Source: Topomyia yanbarensis
Taxonomy: Eukaryota; Arthropoda; Insecta; Diptera; Culicidae
Length of the DNA stretch: 64,000 bases
Assembly (NCBI RefSeq): GCF_030247195.1
Contig: NC_080671.1
Coordinates: 8,881,343 to 8,945,342, forward strand
Reading direction: 5' to 3'
This document shows positions 34,657 through 44,050 of this stretch, piece after piece; the first letter of the stretch is position 1; every line of letters starts with the position of its first letter. A model generated the notes under the pieces. The model was given only the letters and a program-made list of their open reading frames with translations, was not told where the DNA came from and made no database searches. The position numbers and the translations under genes were made by a program.

Positions 34657-34799
34657 TATACACTGAGATAATACACTCGCAAATCTGCTGCGAATAGGAA
34701 CCGAAGGTTGAATCGTGATTTAATCCATAGCTTTTGGAAAACATGTTTACTCGGTAACTATTTCACGAAACCCGGAATATCATTCATGGATCCTCTCAA

Positions 34800-35088
34800 C
34801 AGCGATGCCACATGTTTTTGTGAAATGTCTGTAGAAGAATAATTGAAATGTCTGTAAAAGTCTGTAGATGGTTGTGTAAATCCAATTTACACTAGGTTAT
34901 TACTTTAAAAGTAACTTGAAATTAGTAAACTATTGCGAAGGAATCATTCGTATTCGGATCAAATTATTCTAGTGCGATTTTTTTAAACACTGTTACTCTT
35001 TTAAAAGTCTGTAGATTTCTGATTACGTCTGTAGGAGACCATCGAAAGGCTGTAAAATACAGACATGTCTGTAAATCTGACATCGCTG
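34800..35088. mobile_element. hAT MITE with perfect 8-bp target duplication
   Basis: Termini are CAGCGATGCCAC and CAGATT-type inner sequence ending GACATCGCTG. CCTCTCAA is duplicated exactly at 34792-34799 and 35089-35096. TGTCTGTA motifs recur in both orientations inside. At 289 bp it is non-coding. It ends 21 bp before the mariner element. Confidence 0.92.
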
Positions 35089-35109
35089 CCTCTCAATCAT
35101 CGTGAACTA

Positions 35110-36389
35110 AAGAGCGAACACGAAATTATTGCGACACATTCAACAGGGCATAACTTTTTTACCATTGGCTAAAAATCAACCAAATTTTGCACACTTTCTC
35201 ATTGATGTGTATTGTTTACATGCTGTCAAAGTCGTGTTTTTCGATTCAACGAAAATGGAGGTGAACCAACGCGAGTCGAGCGAACAAATTCTTTCCAAAC
35301 ACCTGGAATTTCCTGACCTGTCGCACCGGCAGCTGGGAAAAATGTTGAACATTCACCATTCAACCGTCTCCAGAGTGTTGAAGCGGTTCCAGGAGCGGTT
35401 GACGTTGGACCACGGCAAAGGAGCTGGAAGAAAACCGGGACCGGTGAACAAAAAGACGGAGGGAAAGGTGAAGCGGATGATTAAAGCAAATCCCAACGTC
35501 TCAAGCCGTGATTTGGCTAACAAGATCGGCATGTCGCAGAGCTACGTCCAGAATGCAAAGCAGAGAGCTGGACTACATACATACAAGGTACAGAACTTCC
35601 CAAACCGCGATAAGCGGCAACAATCGATGGCCAAAACGCGGGCACGGAAGCTCTACGAGAAGATGCTGACAAAATGTGGCTGCTGTGTGATGGACGACGA
35701 AACGTATATAAAAGCCGATTTTAAGCAAATTCCGGGGTTGGAGTTTTTCACCGGCAAGAGCAAGTTCTATGTGAACGACAAATTTAAGAAGAAGAAAATG
35801 TCGAAGTTCGCCTCCAAATATCTCATTTGCTCTTGCGGACTGAGGAGTGAGCCTTTCGTGACAAAGGGAACAGTAAATGGCCAGATCTACAAATCTGAGT
35901 GTCTCGAGAAGCGCCTTTTGCCGTTCTTGCAGCAGCACGACGAAGCTCCGCTATTTTGACCAGATTTGGCATCATGCCACTATTCTAAAAGTGTCCTGGA
36001 GTGGTATGAGGCCAATTCTGTACATTTTGTTCCAAAGGACATGAATCCGCCAAACTGTCCGGAGCTGCGCCCGGTGAAGCAGTACTGGGCAATAAAGAAG
36101 CGGGAACTTCGGAAGAGCAAGAAGAGAGTCAAAGATGAGAAGGACATGTTAAGAAAATGGAAAAAAAAACTGAGAAACTGGTACCGGATGACACTGTAAA
36201 GACTTTGATGGAGGGCATCAAGCGAAAATGCGTTTAATTTTACACTCAAGGCTCCATCGATTAACTTTTCTTTTGATTTTTGAAGTAAATATATGTATAA
36301 AACTACCCTAAAATTTTGGTTTGATTTTAAATATTATAAGAAAATTGGCATGACATTTTCGGTGTCGCAATAATTTCGTGTTCGCTCTT
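35110..36389 (+). mobile_element. ITmD37E-type mariner element
   Basis: The terminal inverted repeat begins AAGAGCGAACACGAAATTAT and continues TTGCGACAC. Its inverse is at 36362-36389. TA is present at 35108-35109 and 36390-36391. The inverse similarity extends a further 5 bases outside TA on each side (TGAAC and GTTCA), which either reflects a palindromic target or means the true ends lie further out. The element is 1280 bp and carries one transposase gene with two inactivating changes. Confidence 0.9.
35255..36199 (+). pseudogene. ITmD37E mariner transposase, inactivated
   Basis: DDE transposase of the D,D37E group, which cuts and joins element ends at TA. I chose the start at 35255 because the recognisable N-terminus begins there; an in-frame ATG at 35129 lies close to the terminal repeat. 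Two helix-turn-helix segments are visible (LSHRQLGKMLNIHHSTVSRV at about residues 24-45, VSSRDLANKIGMSQSYV at about 80-100). The first catalytic Asp is in VMDDETY. The second lies in PDLASCHYS after a TGA codon at 35957 that replaces Trp without a frame change. The position 37 residues after that Asp, expected Glu, is Lys (RPVKQYWA). Some residues seem missing before CSCGLRSEPF. The remaining frame is continuous, about 314 codons, so decay is recent. Confidence 0.92.
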
Positions 36390-36391
36390 TA

Positions 36392-37154
36392 GTTCAGTTG
36401 AAACTGACTGATTTCATTAATATACAAAGGTTTGTTTGAACATATCGAAACGACGCAGGAGAGTTGTGTTATTTTCAATTTATATTTGTTTTCACAACAG
36501 ATACATTAGATGACTAAATAATCAGTTTTGATGGATGTTGAATATATTTAGAATGTGGTTTGTTTCTTGTTTTAATGATTTTTGTTTTGATTGATTTTTT
36601 TAATGATACCCCGTTTTACGGCAGTAAAGTTAATTTCTAATATTATTTAAACCAAACAAGGAATTCAGCATGCAAACATTTTTTTAAAGAAACTATGAAC
36701 CTGCACAACAAAATAATTAATTTTTAACCAACGTAATGTACAATACATTTTTTTTAACAAGTGCTAAAATCAAAAACGATTTAGCGCACGAAAGTTAATG
36801 CATACAGAATTTTTAACACAATTTCGTTAAAATATATACTTTTGAGACACCCTAATGAATAGTAAATGTTTATTTTAAATATGTTTTAATATTAAAAACG
36901 TATTCAGCGTGCCAAAATTACATAAAACCGTCCTATTGGAACCAATGCGACAAAGTTTTGAATTTAGTCCATCTTTTGTTCTAAATCGTGCCACTGTGGC
37001 AGCTGTTCGAGCGCAAACTATCAGATAGGAGCATACACTGACATAATATATTCTTAAATCTGCTGCGAATAAGATGAAGTTTTTATTTAAATTAGCTGCG
37101 CGTGATCGAAATATATACGAATAATGTTCGCAAATATAACAGTGTTTTTACGTT
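36392..37154. other. No gene seen; repeat remnants
   Basis: CCCCGTTTTACGG at about 36609-36621 matches the inner terminus of the CCGTAAA MITE group. Bases about 36980-37075 resemble the flanks of the MITE at 33672-34656 (GCTGTTCGAGCGCAAACTAT; AATCTGCTGCGAATA). No coding evidence. Confidence 0.5.
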
Positions 37155-39030
37155 ATTGCCCTTCCCCATAGAAAAGTATAGCAATTGCTCCGAAACTCAA
37201 ATTTTAAACCAAGGCCCTAACGGCCGAGTGTTCTATCATCGCTGTTGTGCTATCTTATGCCAAGCGCCATTTAGCACATTTCGAGAAAAACGATAAACAT
37301 AAACAATCCAAAGAAGACAATTGATGCTTCTATCTATTCTGCTTTAATCTCTCAAATGTTACGAAGATCGGTTAACTATGTTGCGAGTTCTTACTATGAA
37401 TGTAAACAAAAGTCGCACTCACACGTGTCATAGGCGTGTATTGATGACAAAATTTGTATGACGTGTCATAATCGTGCATGTAAAATTTTCAATAGAAAAA
37501 AGCATCAATTTTTAAATTTTATTCATATCTTTGCGTTCATATGGTCTATAAACAATCGGTGAAATGCATTTTGAAGCAAATGAGTCAGGGAATCTAGAAA
37601 AATTGTTATTTTTGGTTACAGTGTTGCCAAATATCCTTTATTTCCAGTTTAAAACTAAAACTGTGTTTTTCTCACAACTCGTGTAATTTTCTTTTGAAAA
37701 TGTTTAAACCATTGTGTTCCTCAGACATTTTCAAACATAAAAGCAGCTGAAACTTCAATATAACTTGAGCAAATCCCTAGATACAGTGATTTGAAGCAAA
37801 AACTCACAATTTCTTATCATGTTTCTCGCTATATCTAAGTAACCAAGCTGAATTTCAAAATTCTGAGAACGCCACTTTGTAGAGATTTTTCAAACAAGTA
37901 ATGTGGTATATCTAACTCAGTTTATCCCAAAATGACGTTTGTAATAAGATAACACAACAGCGACGATATACCATTCGATTCAATTAATCGAGTAGGGCAA
38001 GTGAACTTGGCCGTGGAGGCGGGTAACGCAGAAGGCCAGACTAGGTTTAATAAATAGATAATAAAAAAAATCGAGTGCAGCATATATCTGTGTGTATCTA
38101 TGTGTATTAGACTGCCCAGAGATAGTAAATCTTTGAAAACTCAATCAGCCCACCCCAGAGTCGCACCAGGAGTACTTGCTCCAAACTTGAAGCAAATCGG
38201 ACAAGTCTAGCTACCGGACCAACGTGCCTGAAATTTGTATGGCATTTTTCGACAATTTACATAGAGAAAACCAACTAGCTCGCATTTCCGCCGCTAGGTG
38301 GCACTGCTTGTATCGTATTATCATTTTAAGTGAAAATAAGAAAGATAATTTAATTGTCTACAACTTTTTCGAAGACTGCTTGTCATTCCGGCATTTTTGA
38401 AAGAAGTTATTAAACTTTTAACGAAGTGATGTCTGAGTCAGTTTTTCATGGGGCCTAGCAGCGCATGGTTGTGTAACAGTATTCTATTCCAACGAACTAT
38501 ACATTTTTGTAAAATGATGGTTAGATTTAGTTCCATACTATTGAAGGAATTGTAAAGAGATAGAAATTAGGTGTCTTCTACAAAGTGGTAGAACAAGTAT
38601 TTTGCAATAATTCTACTGAACATTTCGATATCCTATCTCTCTTCTACGAAAAGTGTTGGCACCCTCAATGAGGTCATAGGTGGAACTAAAATTTTGTAAG
38701 CAAAATATAATTCGTGTTACATACTACAATACCACCAGATGGTGCAAAACTTATTAAAATGGGTGTGAAATTACTTAGATGTGCAAGCCCGTAGCTTTGA
38801 TCACATTGGCCAAAAGGCCACCTAAGACGGTCTTGATGTCCCGGAAAACTTGCCAATGTTCAGAGTTAATTTCACACCTGTTCCTCCGAAAATTCTTGAC
38901 CATTTTCACCATCTTCCAAAATTGAAATGATTGGGGAAATGCTATTGAATTTCATCCCGATCTGACTATTGATTCCGGAGTTACAGGTTGGTTAGTGCGG
39001 TCACATAGGAACTTCCCATATACGTGTTCC
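37155..39030 (+). repeat. TTTGCCTTTCTCAT family, copy E, heavily rearranged
   Basis: Family landmarks at 37155-37230 (CCATAGAAAAGTATAGCAAT, AGGCCCTAACGGCCGAG) continue after the nested MITE with ACCATTCGATTCAATTAATC. Further landmarks appear near 38780-39030 (GCTTTGATCACATTGGCC, TGATGTCCCGGAAAACT, GATTCCGGAGTTACAGG). Between about 38100 and 38780 lies other sequence, including CCGCTAGGTGGCACTG, that is probably another inserted repeat. Boundaries are approximate. Confidence 0.55.
37237..37965 (-). mobile_element. Second copy of the TCGCTGTTGTGC MITE, inverted
   Basis: Termini are CATCGCTGTTGTGCTATCTT and AAGATAACACAACAGCGACG read in inverse pairing. It aligns over its whole length with the reverse complement of 12733-13502 but is 41 bp shorter. 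Flanking 4-mers are CTAT and ATAT, one mismatch, consistent with a 4-bp duplication. The insertion lies inside the CATATACCATTCG segment of repeat copy E. Confidence 0.88.
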
Positions 39031-39239
39031 ATCATAATACACGGTTAAAAACAACAAAATGTAATTATTGCAACCACTTTGTGTTGTTTTGGCTTCGAGT
39101 TATTAGACACCACGCGAAAGTGTCTTGATTACAAAGTACAGGGTCCACCACTCGAAGTGTTACGAATTGAAAAGGTCATAAATTCCGTTCGGAAAATTAT
39201 TTTTATTTACTTTAAAGTGCAAAATGTGTGAAAATATTC

Positions 39240-39720
39240 AAAAATTTAGAAATAATTCACTTTTGCTAAATATGGCCACCTTTCACCTGGACTACGGCCT
39301 TGAGACGAATCGCAAGCTGCCCGAATATAACTTGCACGGTATTTTAGCCCAATCACGGAAAATAGTTTTCTTCAGCGTCTCGAGATTGGATTATTTTTTA
39401 CTTCGGACCTTTCTCCCCAAAACGGCCCAGTGAGAATAATCAATTGAATTCGCACTGACTGATCATTATCCTTCCATTTCGACGCAAACATATTTGTCGC
39501 TTCAAAGACTAGATAAGATGAACTTGGGGTCTGCCTCGATGCCCTGGAAAATATACTGGAAAGCGAATATCGGGACATCCATTAGTGTGTGCACACAAAT
39601 AAGGCATGTTTCCGCGATGTTCATCCCAGAAAAAAACCATCTCAAACGCTTTAGCGAGAAAAAAATATATTTTTTTTGGCCCAGCAGCCCAACCCGACTT
39701 TTGGCGGGTTACATGTTTTG
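39240..39720 (-). pseudogene. Tc1-like transposase C-terminal relic
   Basis: On the minus strand the segment near 39430-39290 reads GRKVRSKK, stop, then SNLETLKKTIFRDWAKIP and FVSR. A frame change leads to IRLKAVVQVKGGHI ending near 39270. This matches the C-terminal tail of Tc1-family transposases, which ends in a Lys-Gly-Gly-His pattern. Upstream on the same strand, about 39530-39440, the DNA is still alignable to the region with the final catalytic motif but is broken in every frame. Several stops and frame changes make it non-functional. No terminal repeats were located. Confidence 0.6.
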
Positions 39721-39724
39721 AGGT

Positions 39725-40541
39725 TTATCTGAAAAACCCGTAACTTTCATAACCCGGCAATAACTTTTTGGGTTTTCTCATCATAAAAACAAATTACTTA
39801 AATTTTTTGAAGTGAAACAAAAATTTGGGCAGTAGAGGTTTAAATTAAGCACTGTCTATTGGCAAGTGGTATTCGACAGTTTACACAACGTCACCCGCGT
39901 TACTGGTTGGCACGGTCAAACTTAAACTTGTGTCGGAGGGTGTCAATCAAGATTCTCTGACCCGTTCTTGGTGTCATTAGCTAGTATGGTATGCGCGCCA
40001 GTAGAGTTGCTTCGAGGCTGGTAAATGCCTGGGCAATGCACAATATAGACCCGGTGCACAGTGGTCCCAAAGAGCAAAAAAGGGGTTTTTTTAGATTGCG
40101 TCAAAACGGTTGACTTTAGCAATATGGTGTCTTTGAGAAAGTTTCTTGGAGTAGAACTCCCCTTCTTTCTGTTTTATCGGATTAATGATTAATCCTTCTA
40201 ATAGTGAGTTACGAAATTTATTTTCTTCAATAATTCAGATAGACAAATACTTACTTCAGCAAAGTTGTAGAGAAACTTGTTACAAATATTTTACCCGAGG
40301 GCTTCAACTCTCTATCTTTTAAGCTTTTTGAGATATGGAACATTATTTGTAAAAGGCCCCTTAAAACAGTTTTTTCATCATATGTTTTCTTCTAGATTTT
40401 TTTCCATTATATAAATGTTTTAGAACATTGTTTGAACTATTAAACTACATTACTTTGCCGAAGACGGAAACTTACTATCGCTTGTATGTGTAGAGATATT
40501 CACGTTTTTTGACTGAAAATAGCTCTTTTACAAATGCCGAT
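39725..40541. other. No gene seen
   Basis: AT-rich sequence. CACAGTGGTCCCAAAGAGC at 40057-40075 looks like a repeat terminus, but no partner was found. No coding evidence. Confidence 0.4.
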
Positions 40542-41246
40542 AACTTTTAAACAGTCAAAACGGGCAAACCACTTTGTAAACAAATTAAAGTGCAAAAAAC
40601 ACAACAACTGCTGGAAAAATCAGATCTCCCCAAGGCGGCCCTCTATGGAAATACTAGAGCTGAAGTTTGTCCATACTAGAACTGTTCCGGCATTAAATAC
40701 ATCATAATGTATTACTGTTAGTTCTGAAATAAAGGGTTAAAGTCGTAATAATTAGCCTTTCTTACGGTTGTAAGCACGTCTTGAGTAAATACCCAAGCAA
40801 CCAAAAGTTGATATAAACGAGCTGCATTAAGTTCTCGTTTTAAGTAATTATGCAATACGTTTTATGTTCTAATAGCGAGTTAAGCAGTTCTATTAAAGCT
40901 TGAAAGTTCGCTACAAACTTTATGTGAATTTTAAAGCGTGCTTTTTAAGTATTATCCGAACTTCTGTTTGCCTGAGTCAAAAGTTACAGTTGTTCAAAAA
41001 CTCAATGCATACGCCTGACACCGGAAACTGACAATGCCCTTGCGCCTACTTCATAACAATGGCGCTAGTGCAACCAAACGGCGAGTAATCAATTCCATTT
41101 GATGACGGAATGAGACAAACTTTAGCTCTAGTATTTTCATAGAGGGCCGCCTTGGGGAGACCTGATTTTTCCAGCATTTGTTGTGCTTTTCTTGCACTTT
41201 AATTTGTTTACAAAGTGGTTTGCCCGTTTTTGCTCGTTTAAAAGTT
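40542..41246. repeat. Large inverted repeat, 130-bp arms
   Basis: The arm 40542-40671 (with GGGCAAACCACTTTGTAAAC, CTCCCCAAGGCGGCCCTCTA) pairs with 41114-41246 in inverse order. The spacer is about 440 bp and begins a different repeat (TACCCAAGCAACCAAAAG at 40789). No flanking duplication was found. It lies directly upstream of the R1-clade LINE relic. Confidence 0.8.
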
Positions 41247-41263
41247 TCGTGCTGCGAAATCGG

Positions 41264-41830
41264 CCCTTAACAAGCCATCAAGAGCAGCAAGAGAGCGTGT
41301 TTTGACAATTTGTGCGAGGAGGCCAACGTGAATCCGTGGGGCGATGCCTCACCCCCCGAACGGTCGCCAGAACGGTTGGCGAGAATTATCGAAGTACTCT
41401 TCCCGTCCCGAGCAATAAGTCCCTGTCCCCCTGCACCGCAAGGCACGGTGGGTACAGACGACATGGTGGCCCCGGTGACGAATGAAGAGCTAGTTGCATT
41501 AGCTAATTCTTTAGCGGCGAACAAAGCCCCAGGGCCTGATGAAGTTCCAAACAGCGCTCTCAAGACAGCAATCATGGCGAACCCAAACATATTCAGGTTG
41601 GTTATGCAGAGATGCCTTGACGAGTGCTGCTTTCCGAATAGATGGAAAAGGCAGAAGCTGGTACTGTTGCCAAAGGCCGGGAAGCCGCCTGGTGACCCAT
41701 CGGCGTACAGACCAATCTGTCTGATTAACACGACGGGCAAATTGCTTGAGAGGATTATCCTCAACCGACTAACTCCATACGCAGAAAGTACGGAGGGCCT
41801 GTCAAGTAATAAGTTCGGTTTTCGAAAGGG
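41264..41830 (+). pseudogene. R1-clade RT, N-terminal part
   Basis: The recognisable frame starts before the first Met, at AIKSSKRACFDNLCEEANVN, and passes through ANKAPGPDEVPNSALKTAI, FPNRWKRQKLVLLPKAGKP and YRPICLINTTGKLLERII to SSNKFGFRKG. These are RT motifs of the R1 clade. The segment that should follow, with the first catalytic Asp (motif A), is deleted and the downstream part is in another frame. Confidence 0.88.
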
Positions 41831-42255
41831 AACGTCTTGGAAAGCTACTTCCAGAACCGTGTACTATTATACGAGACCGATGCCGGTCAGAGAAGTGTTC
41901 CTATTACCGCAGGAGTCCCGCAAGGTTCAATCCTGGGCCCGGTATTATGGAACCTTATGTATGACGGGGTTCTGAGACTAAAGCTCCCTCCTGGTGTGAA
42001 AATCGTCGGTTTCGCCGATGATGTCACCCTGGCGGTCTACGGGGAGTCAATCCCCGAGGAAGATCTTACGGCGGCACACGCGATAAGCATGGTGGCGGAA
42101 TGGATAAGCGCGAGAGGCCTAGAACTTGCCCATCACAAGACGGAGGTGGTTGTTGTTAATAACCGTAAATCGGTACAACAAGCAGTTATCCAAACGGGAG
42201 AAGTCGAGATAACTTCAAAGCAAAGTCTGAAGATTCTTGGGGCCATCATAGACTG
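41831..42255 (+). pseudogene. R1-clade RT, catalytic FADD part
   Basis: ESYFQNRVLLYETDAGQRSV leads to TAGVPQGSILGPVLWNLMYD and VGFADDVTLAVYG. FADD (codons at 42011-42022) holds two catalytic aspartates. It continues through HHKTEVVVVNN to SLKILGAIID, where a small deletion near 42250 shifts the frame. It is joined to the previous segment by a deletion of probably 80-90 residues. Confidence 0.88.
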
Positions 42256-43018
42256 ACCTTCGACAGCCATGTCGACTATGCGTGCAAGAAGACTTCGACG
42301 GCTGTTGCGGCATTATCGAGGATGATGTCCAACAGCTCCAAGGTGTGCGCCAGTCGACGTAGGTTACTGGCATGTGTCGCCGTATCTATCCTTAGGTACG
42401 GTGGACCGTCCTGGGCGAGGGCCATGGAAGTAACCAGTTACCGTCGCAAATTGGAGAGCACCTGCCGCTTTATGTGTCTCAGAATGATATCTGCCTACCG
42501 CACGGTATCACACGATGCATCCTGCGTGATAGCGGGTATGATGCCAGTCGGGCTGGTCATCCGGGAGGACGAAGATTGTTTTGAATTGCGTGGCAATAGG
42601 GAAGTCCGCGAGCGTGCCAGGGTGACCTCAGTCGCCAAATGGCAGCACGAATGGGATAACACCTCGAGAGGTAGGTGGACCCACCAGCTGATACCTAGCA
42701 TATCGAGCTGGGTGGGAAGACCCCATGGGGAAGTTCACTTCCATCTGACACAATTCCTGTCAGGCCATGGCTGTTTCCGACAGTACCTCCACAGGTTTGG
42801 GCACGATGAGGCCCCAGTCTGCCCAGGTGTTGACGAAACTGCGGAGCACGTACTATTCGTATGTCCCCGCTTCGACGTCGAAGAGGAGCTATGCTAGACG
42901 TCTGAGGCTGGGACACAACCCCTGATACCCTTATACAGGGGATGTGTCAAGCGGTGGAGAAGTGGAACGTAGTTTCTACTGCTACCACTCAGATTGCCTG
43001 CAGGTTGCAGAGAACATG
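42256..43018 (+). pseudogene. R1-clade C-terminal domain
   Basis: The frame resumes with LTFDSHVDYACKKTSTA and reads through SILRYGGPSWARAME, RMISAYRTVSHDASCVIAGM, VAKWQHEWDNTSRGRWTH and VCPGVDETAEHVLFVCPRF. The last motif is the C-terminal Cys/His cluster region of R1 elements. After a stop at about 42895 the family sequence continues in another frame (TTPDTLIQGMCQAVEKWNVV, QIACRLQRT) to 43018. The remainder to 43538 is 3' UTR. Confidence 0.85.
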
Positions 43019-43849
43019 ACGCGCCGAGCCGCAGGCGAGGAGTATGCCTAATTCAGGTTTGGTTAGCTAGAGCGGAATGGGTTATGTGCGGAGAAATGAA
43101 TGAATGGTCTGCTCATGCTGAGGCAAGAGTGGCACAGCGGTAACAACCGCGATAGCCACGCCGATGCATGACGATAGAGCGAGTGAATAGGCGGATGATA
43201 GACGGTATGGTCTGCCCACGCCGAGATGGGAGGGTCGTAACGTGGAGTATATTGCGGGAACTTATCGCTACTGAGACCTCGAGGCGTGGCAGAGGAATGT
43301 AGGGCGTGCGTGAGTGCGAATGTCAGGCACGAGTACGTTAAGTACGGCCATCCCCCCAGAAGTAATGCCGAAAGGCCGTTCCTGGGGATAGATGGCGGAG
43401 GCCAATGGAGTTTAGTCGGTATGGCCCCTTGGTTGAGCCCGACACACCCCCAGTACACCCCGTGTGGTAGCTTGGCAGCTACCAATAGCACGCGTACTGG
43501 GCAAGTACGTAAATTGTATTCTCCATTGTAAAAAAAAGAGTTGCTTCGACATCTCCAATGGAGTTCGCGGAACGACTACAAACTTTTAGAAAGCTGTTCA
43601 TGGCTTAAACAAACCACACAATATTGTTAAGATTAATTCCTTAAAATAGTGGAAAATCATGAATTTTCATGAAGGAATCCGGATCATGTAACGACCTAGT
43701 CTGGGGGCAAAATATGACAGAAAGTACTTGTTTCATATATGTACCACTGATTTGATAGTGGCGCTAGTATACCATTACCATATGAGTGCCATCGTTGATA
43801 GATTTAAAATTTAGTATGTCATCCATTCGTATCACGAAGTAAAGTAAAT

Positions 43850-44050
43850 AAAGTTAATACTACAAAAAGAGGCTGGGTGTTGTATGTAGATGCAAACAGC
43901 GTCAAAAAATTCCTCGGTGTGATTTGTTCCAAACCCGAACCCGACCCGAATCCGAAAATTCCGAATTCGAAAAACCCCAAACTGACCCAAACCCGAAAGA
44001 TTAAAATTTAAAAAACCGGGATCCGACCCAAATCCGAGAAATTCAAAAAA
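43850..44050 (+). mobile_element. Right-end fragment of hAT-type element family 1
   Basis: AAAAAGAGGCTGGGTGTTGT and GTGTGATTTGTTCCAAACCC match 14197-14270. CCCGAACCCGACCCGAATCC matches the subterminal arrays of 11368-14513. The terminal ACCCGACCATCTCTA is absent, so the copy is truncated in an A-rich run near 44045. Confidence 0.75.

Larger units (their letters stand above)
41264..43538 (+). mobile_element. R1-clade non-LTR retrotransposon, 5'-truncated and deleted
   Basis: Plus-strand RT and C-terminal segments of the R1 type are present in three frames, followed by a 3' UTR of about 500 bp that ends in eight A residues at about 43529-43537. The endonuclease and ORF1 are absent (5' truncation). 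There are internal deletions near 41345 (loss between GDA and SPPERSPE) and near 41830 (loss between FGFRKG and ESYFQNR), and frameshifts near 41830 and 42250. No target-site duplication was defined. Confidence 0.88.

Noticed and set aside
41267..41764. Minus-strand frame of 165 codons opposite the R1 RT
   Set aside because: It is the antisense shadow of a clear RT frame on the plus strand.
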